Assembly: GCF_017696055.1 (NCBI RefSeq)
Contig: NZ_JAAORG010000001.1
Location: 124,001 to 188,000 of the forward strand
DNA: 64,000 nt
Direction of reading: 5' to 3'
From: Prochlorococcus marinus XMU1406
Lineage (GTDB): Bacteria; Cyanobacteriota; Cyanobacteriia; PCC-6307; Cyanobiaceae
Part shown: positions 17,453-29,147 of the stretch, piece after piece
Layout: each line of letters starts with the position of its first letter
Position numbering within the stretch: position 1 is the first letter of the stretch
Notes under the pieces: generated by a model
The model's database searches: none
What the model saw: only the letters and a program-made list of their open reading frames with translations
What the model was told of the DNA's origin: nothing
Position numbers and translations under genes: made by a program

Positions 17453-18106
17453 TTAGTTAATTGGAGAAATAGGGTAAAGAGGCAAAACTTTTCTCCAAGA
17501 ATTTACATTTGAATTTAATAAATTTTTATTTGATAAATCTAATAGTTCTTTTAAATCTTCTTTATCATCATAAGTAGCCTCAAAAGAAAGTTTTTTACTC
17601 TCAAGTTCTTTGACAAATTTTGGCAAAACTGTTTCTCGAATGACTAGATCCGAGGAGTTTTTTTCGTTATGACAAATTTCATATTTCCCTACAATAAAAC
17701 CCTTCCGTTTTAATTTTTTGTAAATCCAGAATGATTTTTTGTTTGTAAAGATATTATTTTTTGATGCAATTCTTTTTGCAATTATTTCAAATGAACTAAA
17801 ACCGTCTAGGGGACAATTTATTTGTTGTGAGATAGTTCTTGCTAAAACTACAATTAGTCGTGAAGCATTAAAATTTGCTGGCCCTATGCAGACAGATAAC
17901 TTATTTATTTTTTGTAAATTTTCTTTGGAAATGAATTTGTTCAGATCATTAATTAAGTTGTTGCAAAGGTCATTATCAAATTTTTTGATAAATAATTCAT
18001 CAGATTCAAGGTTATTGTTTTTTCTATACCCAAAGCCAAAAGAATTGTCTGTGCTATGAATCACTAATGCAGGGTAATTTTCTCTTTGTTTGAGTTTATT
18101 TGTCAT
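17453..18106 (-). CDS. tsaB: tRNA threonylcarbamoyladenosine synthesis protein TsaB
   Basis: Partner of the Gcp/TsaD enzyme that makes t6A37 in tRNA. Seen: ASKHA fold pieces, an N-terminal VIHSTDNSFGFGY in place of the usual IDTS, the VCIGPANFNASRLIVVLARTI block (family GPGSFTGLR..) and C-terminal LPLYPISP. It is divergent in places (GPANFNASR for GPGSFTGLR) as is common in these genomes. Length 217. Convergent with plsC, 3 nt between the stops. Confidence 0.8.
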   Translation of the reverse strand: MTNKLKQRENYPALVIHSTDNSFGFGYRKNNNLESDELFIKKFDNDLCNNLINDLNKFISKENLQKINKLSVCIGPANFNASRLIVVLARTISQQINCPLDGFSSFEIIAKRIASKNNIFTNKKSFWIYKKLKRKGFIVGKYEICHNEKNSSDLVIRETVLPKFVKELESKKLSFEATYDDKEDLKELLDLSNKNLLNSNVNSWRKVLPLYPISPIN

Positions 18107-18115
18107 CTATTACCT

Positions 18116-18367
18116 TTAAACAGGTAATTCCATACCTGGATTACACTTTGACCATTTACCAAATTCATTTTCAAAACTTTCACAAGATTGAACATCCCAA
18201 TCAGTTTTATAATCACCATTATTATCTTTAACTATATTGACATGAATGAATGGTTTTTTTGCTTTAAAATCAGGTAGATCACAAATATGATCAACACCAT
18301 GATTTTTCTCAACATCATGATATGTGATACATCTATCAACCCACTTACAGTTGATGCAAATGCACAT
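18116..18367 (-). CDS. ycf34: Ycf34 iron-sulfur protein
   Basis: Small protein (83 residues) that in Synechocystis binds an Fe-S cluster and influences photosynthetic electron transport. Seen: the N-terminal CICINCKWVDRC with cysteines at 2, 4, 7 and 13, further cysteines near 29, 62 and 76, and the ending CNPGMELPV. No membrane segment. Nine bases upstream of tsaB on the same strand. Confidence 0.88.
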   Translation of the reverse strand: MCICINCKWVDRCITYHDVEKNHGVDHICDLPDFKAKKPFIHVNIVKDNNGDYKTDWDVQSCESFENEFGKWSKCNPGMELPV

Positions 18368-18381
18368 AATTAATAAATAAA

Positions 18382-19599
18382 ATGAAAAGTAGCATTCTCA
18401 AAGATCATACACTAATAATTGATGAATTAGAAAAAAGTATAAAACTTCATAATTTGGATTTAATATTAGGTTTTTTACCTAAAGGATCATATTTGGTTGG
18501 TGGTTACATAAGAGATATTATTTTGGGAAGAGAAATTGAAAAGGTAGATTTTGATATTGTGGTACCTTTAAATGCAATTGAAATTGGTAAAAAGATTGCA
18601 GACAATATTGGATCAAAATTTATAATTTTAGATGAAAAAAGAGAAGTAGGAAGAATTTTTCTTGATCATATTGATATTGATATTGCTAATCAGGTTTCAG
18701 CTACGATAGAAGGAGATTTATGTTCTAGAGACTTTTCAATTAATTCTATTGCTTTTTTATTTGATAAGAAGTGTCTGTTTGATCCACTAAATGGTCTTAA
18801 AGATCTAGAGATTTCTTTGCTTAGAACTCATTCTGAAAACAATTTACTAAATGATCCTTTACGAATATTAAGATGCTTTCGATTCGTTTCAGAATTGAAT
18901 TTTAAAATTGATTTTAATTTAATTACTTTTATAAAAAACAATAAAGAGAAATTATATCTTGTTGCTAAAGAGAGGATTAATTATGAAATACAGAAAATAG
19001 TAAATGGAGCAAATGCTCGTGATGCGGTAATGATGTTGAAAAAAATTAATATATTTGGTTCTGATGATTTATATCAAGATTCTTTTTTTGTTGATTTAGA
19101 GAAAATTAGTTATTCGGAACTCAATCAAGAAGAAAAAGAGAAATTTTTACCATTGTTTTATATTGCCCAAATTTTGGATATTGTATCTTTAGAGAAGCTT
19201 CAATGCAGTAAAGCTGAAATTTCAAATATTAAGTTATTGAGAAAATGGCACTATTTTGTGAATAACAAAAATATCTCTCAGTTAAATGAATTAGATAGAT
19301 TTAAATTACATCAAGAATTAGAACTGTTTCTTCCATCTTTTATTTTTTATTTACCTAACAATTTGCGCTTTGATTGGATGAAAAGATGGCGTAACAAGGA
19401 AGATAAATTATTTCATCCCTCAAATTTACTTAATGGTGATGTAATTAAAAAAAATTTGAAAATAGAGGATGGGCCTATATTAGGAGAGCTTTTACAGTAT
19501 CTTTCAAAGGAGCTTGCATATGAGAGATTGAATAATTTTGATGAAGCTATTTATAAAGCAAAGCTATGGATTGAACAAAATGCGCCAAAATGTGATTAA
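18382..19599 (+). CDS. tRNA nucleotidyltransferase / poly(A) polymerase family
   Basis: Class II nucleotidyltransferase, probably the CCA-adding enzyme, since tRNA-Asn here lacks encoded CCA. Seen: LVGGYIRDIILGR and the catalytic carboxylates in VDFDIV (about 38-57), SRDFSINSIAF, and DPLRILRCFRFVSE. Length 405. The C-terminal half is less conserved. Which of CCA-adding and poly(A) activities it has cannot be read from sequence. It starts 15 nt from the divergent ycf34. Confidence 0.85.
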   Translation: MKSSILKDHTLIIDELEKSIKLHNLDLILGFLPKGSYLVGGYIRDIILGREIEKVDFDIVVPLNAIEIGKKIADNIGSKFIILDEKREVGRIFLDHIDIDIANQVSATIEGDLCSRDFSINSIAFLFDKKCLFDPLNGLKDLEISLLRTHSENNLLNDPLRILRCFRFVSELNFKIDFNLITFIKNNKEKLYLVAKERINYEIQKIVNGANARDAVMMLKKINIFGSDDLYQDSFFVDLEKISYSELNQEEKEKFLPLFYIAQILDIVSLEKLQCSKAEISNIKLLRKWHYFVNNKNISQLNELDRFKLHQELELFLPSFIFYLPNNLRFDWMKRWRNKEDKLFHPSNLLNGDVIKKNLKIEDGPILGELLQYLSKELAYERLNNFDEAIYKAKLWIEQNAPKCD

Positions 19600-19657
19600 A
19601 TACACATAGCTTAGTTTTGTTTAGGAGTTCAGACTTCAAAATTATTTTTAAAAATTT

Positions 19658-20077
19658 ATGAGTATTCGTATTTACATTGGCAACTTACCACAAGGATTTA
19701 ATCCAAAAGAATTTGATAATCTTTTAAAATCAATATCTGATTCCATAAGATTTAAAGCAGTTTTAGACAAGGAAACGAAAGAATGTAGAGGGTTTGGTTT
19801 TGCGACAACTAATAATGAAGACAATGCTAATTTATTAATTCAAAAATTAAATGGTTTTGAATTTAATGGTTCTAAATTGAGAGTAGAGCTATCAGAAAAG
19901 AAAGATTCTGCTTCAAACAAAAGAAATAGCGAAAAATTTAACAAGAATAAGAAGAGGAAAGACTTTAAAAAAATTGTTCATAGTGATGCTCCTAACTTGG
20001 AAGCTCCTGATCCAAGATGGGCTGGTGAACTATCTAAATTAAAAGATTTGTTGGCTAATCAAAAGACACCTGCTTAG
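19658..20077 (+). CDS. RRM-type RNA-binding protein
   Basis: 139 residues. One RNA recognition motif at 1-82 with RNP2 IYIGNL (4-9) and RNP1 CRGFGFAT (about 46-53), then a Lys/Asn-rich tail and a C-terminal APNLEAPDPRWAGELSKLK-type block. Cyanobacterial Rbp proteins of this type respond to cold and can target mRNA to membranes. The tail lacks the Gly-rich region of the type II Rbps. Convergent with crtB, adjacent stops. Confidence 0.88.
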   Translation: MSIRIYIGNLPQGFNPKEFDNLLKSISDSIRFKAVLDKETKECRGFGFATTNNEDNANLLIQKLNGFEFNGSKLRVELSEKKDSASNKRNSEKFNKNKKRKDFKKIVHSDAPNLEAPDPRWAGELSKLKDLLANQKTPA

Positions 20078-20986
20078 TTATTTAATTCGAGAAATTAAAA
20101 AAGATATTGGAATCTCTAGAGCTTTTACTGAATTTTTTACAAAAGCCCTATTATTAAAAACATCATAATCTAATCTTTCAATAGAATCTAATATTCCTCT
20201 ATAAAGACGTAATGACGTCCATACTGGCCACCTTGCGTCAGAAGATAGCCACTTAATACCATCTTCAGACTTTTGGAACCATTCGCGAGCTCTTGTTAAT
20301 TGAAAGTTCATCAGTGCTTTCCACTGATTGTTTATTTTTCCTTGTAAGAGTTCTTCTTCAGAATAATTAAATTTTTCAATGTCCGCTTGCGGGATATAAA
20401 TTCTTCCTCTGTGCCTATCTTCTCCCACATCCCTTAATATATTTGTTAATTGATTCGCTATTCCTAAAGCTATAGCTGCTTCAGACGGGTCAGGTACAGC
20501 ACTCCATGGGGCTGATGTATACGCGCTATCAATCCCCATTACATTCTGAGTCATTAAACCAACAGTACCTGCGACTCTATAACAATAGAGTTTTAATTCA
20601 TTAAAGTCTTTATATCTAAATTTATTAAGATCCATTCTCTGGCCATCTATCATGTCTAGATAAGGTTGAATGCTTTGTGGATATTTCTCAATGGTATCTG
20701 ATAGAACAGAGTCTAATTCAGATTTAATATTACCCTTAAATATATTTTTAGTATTTTCTTCCCATTCATCTAGATTGTCTGAAAGCTCATCTTGCGACTT
20801 AGTTGAGGCTTCTACGCTATCCATTATTTCATCTGTTCTTCTACACCAAACATAGATAGCCCAAATAGCTTTTCTCTTTTCTTGTGGTAGCAGAAGAGTT
20901 CCCAAGTAAAAGGTTTTAGCCCATTCTTGAGTTTCTTTTCGGCATATCTCATATGCTTGATCTAGTTGAGAAATTGAATTTTTCAA
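20078..20986 (-). CDS. crtB: Phytoene synthase
   Basis: Joins two geranylgeranyl diphosphates into phytoene, first committed carotenoid step. Seen: the two Asp-rich motifs that bind diphosphate via magnesium: CRRTDEIMD (Asp52, Asp56) and NILRDVGED (about 186-194), plus RIYIPQ. Length 302 is normal. Directly downstream of crtP on the same strand, 37 nt apart, so likely co-transcribed. Confidence 0.96.
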   Translation of the reverse strand: MKNSISQLDQAYEICRKETQEWAKTFYLGTLLLPQEKRKAIWAIYVWCRRTDEIMDSVEASTKSQDELSDNLDEWEENTKNIFKGNIKSELDSVLSDTIEKYPQSIQPYLDMIDGQRMDLNKFRYKDFNELKLYCYRVAGTVGLMTQNVMGIDSAYTSAPWSAVPDPSEAAIALGIANQLTNILRDVGEDRHRGRIYIPQADIEKFNYSEEELLQGKINNQWKALMNFQLTRAREWFQKSEDGIKWLSSDARWPVWTSLRLYRGILDSIERLDYDVFNNRAFVKNSVKALEIPISFLISRIK

Positions 20987-21023
20987 GAATTTTTAGCTGT
21001 ATTTAAGAATTTTGTAAATGTTC

Positions 21024-22463
<1,440 letters not shown>

Positions 22464-22511
22464 TTAAAGTTAGAACATAATAGTTTTTTTCGTTGATTAT
22501 TTCTCAAAATT

Positions 22512-22859
22512 ATGGAAAAAATGCTTTTAAAATCGACTACTAGACACGTAAGAATTTTTACTGCTGAAGTAGTTGATAAGGAATTACAATTTCATCCAAA
22601 CAAATTAACTCTTGACTTGGATCCCGATAACGAATTTATTTGGAACGAAGACTCTCTAAACAAAATAAATGAAAAATTCAATGAGTTAATTAAAGAGAGG
22701 GCAGGAAATGATTTAGATGATTATGAACTTCGAAAAATAGGTTCAGAAATCGAAGGTTTAATCAAATTTCTGCTTCAAAATGGTCAGCTTAGTTATAACC
22801 CTGATTGTAGAGTTATGAATTATTCAATGGGGTTGCCAAAGACGAATGAAGTGCTGTGA
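22512..22859 (+). CDS. ndhM: NDH-1 subunit M
   Basis: Cyanobacteria- and plant-specific subunit of the thylakoid NAD(P)H dehydrogenase-like complex. Length 115, soluble. Recognised by [28 protein letters not shown] and the C-terminal [20 protein letters not shown]. Its stop overlaps the GTG start of the DUF3172 gene. Confidence 0.95.
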   Translation: MEKMLLKSTTRHVRIFTAEVVDKELQFHPNKLTLDLDPDNEFIWNEDSLNKINEKFNELIKERAGNDLDDYELRKIGSEIEGLIKFLLQNGQLSYNPDCRVMNYSMGLPKTNEVL

Positions 22860-23479
22860 ATAGATCATCCTCAAATAGAAGGCCAAGGAGAGGCTCAAAT
22901 AGAAGTTATTACCCTCCAAATTCAAGAGAAATGGATTCGTATGGCCAGAGAAATGGTAGATTACCTGCTTCTTCTGAACAAAAGATCAACTTCAGTACAG
23001 GAACCATTGCCGTGCTTGCTGGAGTACTGATTTTAGGAGTTGGTATTGGGAGCGCTATTACAAGTACAACAGATGGTGGACAGGGAAACATAGCTAGTCA
23101 GCAACAATTAGATATGGCTGTTCCAGACCCTGAATTTTGCAGACAATGGGGAGCTAGTGCTTTTGTAATTGACGTTGAAATGTATACAACTTTGAATCCA
23201 TCCACTAGTTTTGTAACACAACCAGCTCTTCAGCCTGGTTGTGTGATTAGAAGAGAGAATTGGACAGTTTTACAAAAACAGGGCGCAATTAGTAATGAAG
23301 ATGTAAGAGAATGTAAGCAAAGGATGAATACTTTTGCTTATATTGGATCCATAAGAGACAAGCCAATAGTTAAGTGCGTTTATCAAACTGATGTAAATGA
23401 AAATAAATTTATAATCAAAGGCGATGGACAAGCCGAAGATGGAGGAGTAGGTATTAATAAAGAAGCAATTCAGTTTTGA
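22856..23479 (+). CDS. DUF3172 membrane-anchored protein
   Basis: A conserved cyanobacterial protein of unknown function (DUF3172), 207 residues. Seen: Arg/Ser-rich cytoplasmic N-terminus (1-40), one membrane segment ([20 protein letters not shown], about 48-68), and a soluble part with [15 protein letters not shown] and VIRRENW. The start is GTG overlapping the ndhM stop, so translation is probably coupled. No function can be given. Confidence 0.85.
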   Translation: MNRSSSNRRPRRGSNRSYYPPNSREMDSYGQRNGRLPASSEQKINFSTGTIAVLAGVLILGVGIGSAITSTTDGGQGNIASQQQLDMAVPDPEFCRQWGASAFVIDVEMYTTLNPSTSFVTQPALQPGCVIRRENWTVLQKQGAISNEDVRECKQRMNTFAYIGSIRDKPIVKCVYQTDVNENKFIIKGDGQAEDGGVGINKEAIQF

Positions 23480-23485
23480 TCAAAA

Positions 23486-24430
23486 TTATATATGCTTCAA
23501 AGGGCTTTCTAAACTAGCAAATTGTGGCAAAATGTTTTTCTTGAAGACTTCTGATGCTTTAGATGTATATCTTGAAGGATTAGTAATTAATTTAAGTTCT
23601 CTTTTGACCTCTAAGTCAGCAACGAATGCTTTGTGGATTGTTCCAGCCGATAATTCTCTTTCAATAGAAACCACAGGCAAAAAAGAAGCTCCTAAACCTG
23701 ATTGAACTGCATTCTTAATTGCTTCAAGAGAGTTAAGTTCCATCTCAATTTTTAATCTTTGAATATCAAGCCCGGAATCTTTAAGTAGTTTGTCAACAAC
23801 TTTTCTTGTTGTAGATTGAGAGTCTAATGTTACAAAATTTAATTTGTATAAGTCTTCTTTTAAAAGCCCTTCTTTGATCGAAAGTGGGTGTTTTGAGGGT
23901 AAAACTAGTGCTAATTCATCTGTGGCATATGGAATTACTTGTAGCAAATTTTCTAAATCTCCAGGTAATTGTCCGCCAATAATGGCTAAGTCAATTTGTC
24001 CATTGGCGACACTCCAACCAGTTCTTCTAGTACTATGAACTTGAAGTTGAACGGATACTTCAGGGTATTTTTGTCTAAATAGTCCTATCATTCTCGGCAT
24101 TAAATAGGTTCCTGTTGTTTGGCTTGCTCCAATGACAAGGGTTCCACCTCTCAGGCTATTTAAATCTTCAATAGCTTTGCAAGCTTCGTCGCATTGATTC
24201 AAAATTCGTTCGCAATATTCAAGCAATAGTCTCCCTGCTTCAGTCAAAAGAGCCTTCCTACCTCCTCTGTCGAAAATTGTGATTTCAAGTTGTTTTTCTA
24301 GATTTTGTATTTGTAAACTTACGGCAGGTTGGGTTACATATAAAAGGTCTGCAGCTTTTTTAAAACTTCCTTGAGCTGCTATAGCCTTTAATATTCTTAA
24401 TTGGTCAAGTGTAAATGGTAATTCTGGCAT
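23486..24430 (-). CDS. rbcR: LysR-type regulator RbcR (Ycf30-like)
   Basis: LysR-family transcription factor; Ycf30/RbcR proteins act on Rubisco and carbon-fixation genes. Seen: winged helix-turn-helix at 5-65 ([18 protein letters not shown], then [17 protein letters not shown]), then the effector domain with [16 protein letters not shown] and [20 protein letters not shown], close to known RbcR. Length 314. Its position beside ndhF/ndhD could mean it controls NDH-1, as its relatives NdhR/CcmR do. Divergent from the Z-ISO family gene. Confidence 0.88.
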   Translation of the reverse strand: MPELPFTLDQLRILKAIAAQGSFKKAADLLYVTQPAVSLQIQNLEKQLEITIFDRGGRKALLTEAGRLLLEYCERILNQCDEACKAIEDLNSLRGGTLVIGASQTTGTYLMPRMIGLFRQKYPEVSVQLQVHSTRRTGWSVANGQIDLAIIGGQLPGDLENLLQVIPYATDELALVLPSKHPLSIKEGLLKEDLYKLNFVTLDSQSTTRKVVDKLLKDSGLDIQRLKIEMELNSLEAIKNAVQSGLGASFLPVVSIERELSAGTIHKAFVADLEVKRELKLITNPSRYTSKASEVFKKNILPQFASLESPLKHI

Positions 24431-24513
24431 CTATTATGCCTACAATTACTTATAATTCTAATACTTAGAAGCATTCTTGTTAAGAAAAAAAATTATTTGA
24501 ATAATTTAATTAT

Positions 24514-25242
24514 ATGGAGACTCATAAAACTTCTCTAATAATCTTACTCTTGATTTTCATTTTTGCGGTAATTCATAGTGGTGGAGCTGCTTTAAGAGTC
24601 AAAGCGGAATCTATAATGGGTCCGAGGTTATGGCGGTTATGTTTTGTTTTTTTTAGTTTGCCATCTGCAATTATCTTGATTAGTTATTTTTTAGCTCATA
24701 GATATGACGGAATCAGATTATGGAACCTACAGGGTAATAATTTCGTTTTTATGATGGTTTGGTTCTTAACTGCAATAAGTTTTTTATTTTTATATCCCGC
24801 TACTTACAATTTGCTAGAAATTCCATCGGTTCTAAAACCTAGAGTTCGAATTTATGGGACTGGGATAATGAGAATCACAAGACATCCCCAAGCATTTGGT
24901 CAGATAATTTGGTGTTTTGCTCATACTTTATGGATTGGGACATCATTCACATTAATAACTTCTATTGGCTTAATTTTGCATCATCTTTTCGCAATCTGGC
25001 ATGGGGATAAGAGATTATCAAATAGATTTGGAGAAGAATTTGAAAAGTTTAAAAAAAATACTTCAATAATCCCCTTTATGGCAATACTTGAAGGAAGGCA
25101 AGAATTTAAGATTAAAGAATTTTTTAGGATATCTCAACTTGGTATATTAATTGCAATAGTTGTACTTTGGTGGTCTCATCAGTATATAAATATTGCTGTT
25201 AAAACATTTAATTCATCATTTTTGTCTGAATTTTTCAATTGA
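24514..25242 (+). CDS. NnrU-family protein, probable 15-cis-zeta-carotene isomerase
   Basis: Integral membrane protein of 242 residues with about six hydrophobic segments. The family (NnrU / Z-ISO) isomerises 9,15,9'-tri-cis-zeta-carotene with a heme cofactor. Seen: HSGGAALR (about 22-29), RITRHPQAFGQ (about 118-128) and HHLFAIWHGDKRLSNRFG (about 155-172), with several conserved histidines fit for heme ligation. Z-ISO acts on the product of CrtP, encoded 2 kb away. Isomerase role is inferred from family and neighbourhood. Confidence 0.8.
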   Translation: METHKTSLIILLLIFIFAVIHSGGAALRVKAESIMGPRLWRLCFVFFSLPSAIILISYFLAHRYDGIRLWNLQGNNFVFMMVWFLTAISFLFLYPATYNLLEIPSVLKPRVRIYGTGIMRITRHPQAFGQIIWCFAHTLWIGTSFTLITSIGLILHHLFAIWHGDKRLSNRFGEEFEKFKKNTSIIPFMAILEGRQEFKIKEFFRISQLGILIAIVVLWWSHQYINIAVKTFNSSFLSEFFN

Positions 25243-25275
25243 CAGTTTAAAATCAAGATATAAGTTTTTTAAAAA

Positions 25276-27297
25276 ATGCCTCAAGCTTCAGAAATTGCCT
25301 GGTTGATTCCTGTTTTCCCACTTGTTGGAGCGGTGCTTTCTGGTTTAGGACTAATAAGTATCAATAAGAAAATTAATAATTCAAGAGAAATTGTTTCTTT
25401 AGGTCTGATTTCTTTCGTGGGAATTTCTGCGGTAATTAGTTATAAAGCTCTGATTGAACAAGTGAATGGTTATCAATCAGTAGAAAAATTATTTGTATGG
25501 GCCAACGCTGGGGATTTTACAATTCCAATGGGTTTCATCCTTGATCCTTTGGGGAGTGTAATGCTTGCTTTAGTCACTACAATAACCTTGCTTGTCATGA
25601 TTTACTCTCATGGTTATATGGCGCATGACAAGGGTTATGTCAGATTTTTTACATATTTAGCGTTATTTAGTAGTTCAATGATGGGATTAATAGTTAGTCC
25701 TAATTTATTAGAAATTTACGTTTTTTGGGAATTAGTTGGAATGTGTTCTTACTTATTAGTTGGTTTTTGGTACGACAGAGATGGCGCCGCACACGCTGCA
25801 CAAAAAGCATTTGTTGTTAATAGAGTGGGAGACTTTGGCTTATTACTAGGAATTCTTGGTCTATTTTGGGCAACAAATAGTTTTGACTTTAATGAAATAG
25901 CTACTGGAATTTCTGCGTCAATATCTGACAATTCAATACCAATTTGGGCTGCTTTACTACTATGTTTTTTAGTCTTTTTAGGGCCAATGGCAAAATCTGC
26001 TCAGTTTCCTCTTCATGTATGGTTGCCTGATGCGATGGAAGGCCCGACACCTATTTCTGCACTTATCCATGCTGCAACAATGGTTGCAGCAGGAATATTT
26101 CTTGTAGCAAGACTACAACCTTTGTATTCATTATTTCCCTCTATCCAGTTCATTATTGCGTTAGTTGGGACCATTACTTGTTTTTTAGGGGCCTCTATAG
26201 CTTTGACCCAAATGGATTTAAAAAAAGGTTTAGCATACAGCACAGTTTCTCAGCTTGGTTATATGATGCTCGCAATGGGTTGCGGAGCACCAGTAGCAGG
26301 AATTTTTCATTTAGTTACTCATGCTTGCTTTAAAGCAATGCTATTTTTGGGATCTGGTTCAGTAATACATGCTATGGAAGAAGTAGTTGGACATCAGCCT
26401 GTATTAGCTCAAGATATGAGATTGATGGGTGGTCTAAGAAAAAAAATGCCCTATACATCAACAACGTTTTTAATAGGTTGTATAGCAATTAGTGGAATAC
26501 CACCATTGGCAGGTTTTTGGAGTAAAGACGAGATTCTAGGAAATGCATTTATATCATTTCCAGCTTTTTGGTTTATAGGACTTCTAACAGCTGGAATGAC
26601 TGCTTTTTATATGTTTAGGCTTTATTTCTTGACATTTGAAGGAGATTTCAGAGGGGAGAATAAGGAATTGCAAAAAGAGCTTTTAATAGCTTCTAAATCG
26701 GACTTAGATGAAGAAAATGAAGAAGAGCATGAAGAACATGGCTCTATTCATGAGTCGCCCTGGTCCATGACATTTCCCTTGGTATTTTTAGCTGTGCCCT
26801 CTCTAATTATTGGCTTTATGGGACTTCCATGGGATAGTAAAATTGCAAATTTATTAGATCCTGAAGAAGCAGAGACTGCTGCAAAAGCCTTCGAATTAAA
26901 AGAATTTTTGCCTTTAGCAATAGCTTCAGTAGTTATTGCATCAGCTGGAATCTTTATTGCTTATCAGGCATATTTTGTGAAAAAAATTAATTTGTCAGTT
27001 TTATTTGCCGAAAAGTTTCCTAATATAAACCAATTTTTATCTAATAAATGGTATCTAGATGATATTAACGAAAAACTTTTTGTTAAGGGAACTAGAAAAC
27101 TTGCTAAAGAAGTTTTAGAAGTTGATTCTAAGGTTGTTGACGGAGTCGTAAATCTTACTGGACTTGTAACTTTAGGTAGTGGAGAAGGTTTAAAATATTT
27201 TGAGACCGGCAGGGCTCAATTTTATGCTCTCATTGTTTTTGGAGGAGTAATTCTTCTAGTTGCCATATTTGGGTTTCAATCTCCTCAAGTATCTTAA
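25276..27297 (+). CDS. ndhF: NDH-1 subunit NdhF
   Basis: Antiporter-like proton-pumping subunit (NuoL homolog) of NDH-1. About 14-16 membrane segments in 673 residues. Seen: the conserved YWELVGMCSYLLVGFW-like block (FWELVG), LPDAMEGPTPISALIHAATMV, and HACFKAMLFLGSGSVIH. An acidic, His-containing loop DEENEEEHEEHG lies near residue 478. Followed by ndhD 85 nt on; respiratory/cyclic type NdhF1 by its pairing with NdhD. Confidence 0.96.
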   Translation: MPQASEIAWLIPVFPLVGAVLSGLGLISINKKINNSREIVSLGLISFVGISAVISYKALIEQVNGYQSVEKLFVWANAGDFTIPMGFILDPLGSVMLALVTTITLLVMIYSHGYMAHDKGYVRFFTYLALFSSSMMGLIVSPNLLEIYVFWELVGMCSYLLVGFWYDRDGAAHAAQKAFVVNRVGDFGLLLGILGLFWATNSFDFNEIATGISASISDNSIPIWAALLLCFLVFLGPMAKSAQFPLHVWLPDAMEGPTPISALIHAATMVAAGIFLVARLQPLYSLFPSIQFIIALVGTITCFLGASIALTQMDLKKGLAYSTVSQLGYMMLAMGCGAPVAGIFHLVTHACFKAMLFLGSGSVIHAMEEVVGHQPVLAQDMRLMGGLRKKMPYTSTTFLIGCIAISGIPPLAGFWSKDEILGNAFISFPAFWFIGLLTAGMTAFYMFRLYFLTFEGDFRGENKELQKELLIASKSDLDEENEEEHEEHGSIHESPWSMTFPLVFLAVPSLIIGFMGLPWDSKIANLLDPEEAETAAKAFELKEFLPLAIASVVIASAGIFIAYQAYFVKKINLSVLFAEKFPNINQFLSNKWYLDDINEKLFVKGTRKLAKEVLEVDSKVVDGVVNLTGLVTLGSGEGLKYFETGRAQFYALIVFGGVILLVAIFGFQSPQVS

Positions 27298-27382
27298 TTA
27301 CAATTGTGTGTCTTCACTGTCCATAGGGGTGAAAAAATCCAGAAAATTTCTAGACTTTATTTAAGATAAATTTCTTATTCAA

Positions 27383-29023
27383 TTGAGTACTTATTTTTTT
27401 ACACATTTTGCGACTCAACTTTTGGGAACTTTGGGAGCTGGATTATCTAATTTTCCTTGGTTATCTGCCTCAATTTTATTCCCAATTGGTAGTGCATTTG
27501 TGATACCTTTTTTCCCTGATAAAGGGGATGGCAAAGAAGTGAGATGGTTTGCATTGTCTATTGCATTAATAACTTTTTTAATAACTGTAGGTTCATATAT
27601 AAATGGCTTTGATATTAATAATGAAAATGTTCAACTGCAAGAAAATATTAGTTGGCTTCCTGATTTAGGTCTTACTTGGTCTGTTGGTGCTGATGGTATG
27701 TCTATGCCGTTAATATTATTAACTAGTTTTATCACTGCTTTAGCAGTTCTTGCTGCATGGCCAGTAAAGTTCAAACCAAAGTTATTTTTCTTCTTAATAT
27801 TAGTTATGGATGGTGGACAAATCGCTGTTTTCGCCGTACAAGATATGCTTTTATTCTTTCTAACTTGGGAACTTGAATTGATACCCGTATATTTATTACT
27901 GGCTATATGGGGTGGCAAAAATCGACAATATGCAGCGACAAAATTCATCATTTATACAGCTGGCAGTTCTATCTTCATTCTTCTAGCAGCTTTAGCAATG
28001 GGTTTCTATGGTACAGAAATTCCCAACTTTGAGTTTTCTCACTTGGCAGCTCAAGATTTTGGTCAAAAATTCCAAATATTATGTTATGTGGGGCTATTAA
28101 TTGCATTTGGAGTGAAACTCCCAATAGTACCTCTTCACACATGGCTTCCAGATGCTCATGGAGAGGCTACAGCTCCTGTTCACATGCTTCTAGCAGGGAT
28201 TTTATTAAAGATGGGAGGATATGCTCTTTTAAGGTTTAATGCACAATTATTGCCCATTGCGCATGCTCAATTTGCCCCATTATTAATAGTTCTAGGGGTA
28301 GTTAATATAATTTATGCTGCGTTAACTTCCTTTGCTCAAAGAAATCTTAAAAGAAAAATTGCCTACAGTTCAATAAGTCATATGGGTTTCGTTCTTATTG
28401 GAATAGGGAGTTTTAGTAGCCTTGGAACAAGTGGGGCTATGTTGCAAATGGTTAGTCACGGATTAATCGGTGCAAGTTTATTTTTTCTTGTTGGTGCTAC
28501 CTATGACAGAACAAAGACTCTGAAACTCGATGAAATGAGTGGTGTAGGACAAAAAATGAGAATCATGTTTGCTCTATGGACTGCATGCTCTCTGGCTTCC
28601 CTGGCTTTACCTGGTATGAGTGGATTTGTTTCAGAATTAATGGTTTTTACAGGATTCGTTACCGATGAAGTGTATACACTTCCTTTTAGGGTAGTTATGG
28701 CCTCTTTAGCTGCTATCGGTGTAATACTTACTCCTATTTATCTACTTTCAATGTTAAGAGAAATTTTCTTTGGTAAAGAAAATCCTAAATTAATTGAAGA
28801 AAGAAAACTTATAGATGCAGAGCCAAGGGAAGTTTATATCATCGCTTGTTTACTTTTACCGATTATTGGAATAGGTTTGTATCCAAGATTAGTGACTGAA
28901 AGTTATATTGCATCTATCAATAATTTAGTTGATAGAGATTTAAATGCAGTTAAAAGTGCTGTTAAAACAAATATTTTTTCAGGAACTAAAAATAGTCAAA
29001 TCCTAAAAGCTCCAACACTATAA
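27383..29023 (+). CDS. ndhD: NDH-1 subunit NdhD
   Basis: Antiporter-like proton-pumping subunit (NuoM homolog) of NDH-1, about 14 membrane segments. Seen: [20 protein letters not shown], the [18 protein letters not shown] block and [10 protein letters not shown]. The start is TTG at 27383, giving a 546-residue protein; another TTG at 27422 would give 533 residues starting [14 protein letters not shown], which also fits the family. No ATG is available before the first membrane segment. Confidence 0.94.
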   Translation: MSTYFFTHFATQLLGTLGAGLSNFPWLSASILFPIGSAFVIPFFPDKGDGKEVRWFALSIALITFLITVGSYINGFDINNENVQLQENISWLPDLGLTWSVGADGMSMPLILLTSFITALAVLAAWPVKFKPKLFFFLILVMDGGQIAVFAVQDMLLFFLTWELELIPVYLLLAIWGGKNRQYAATKFIIYTAGSSIFILLAALAMGFYGTEIPNFEFSHLAAQDFGQKFQILCYVGLLIAFGVKLPIVPLHTWLPDAHGEATAPVHMLLAGILLKMGGYALLRFNAQLLPIAHAQFAPLLIVLGVVNIIYAALTSFAQRNLKRKIAYSSISHMGFVLIGIGSFSSLGTSGAMLQMVSHGLIGASLFFLVGATYDRTKTLKLDEMSGVGQKMRIMFALWTACSLASLALPGMSGFVSELMVFTGFVTDEVYTLPFRVVMASLAAIGVILTPIYLLSMLREIFFGKENPKLIEERKLIDAEPREVYIIACLLLPIIGIGLYPRLVTESYIASINNLVDRDLNAVKSAVKTNIFSGTKNSQILKAPTL

Positions 29024-29147
29024 TTTCTTTAAATTAATTCAATATTGTTTGGCATTATATAAATTAAAAGATATCTTGTGATTAGCTTTTATCTATTTCA
29101 AAATATCTTATTTTAATCCTATTGATAAGCAACAATTAGGCCCTAGG

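Noticed and set aside
27631-27951. Minus-strand ORF inside ndhD
   Set aside because: Low-complexity shadow of a strongly conserved gene.
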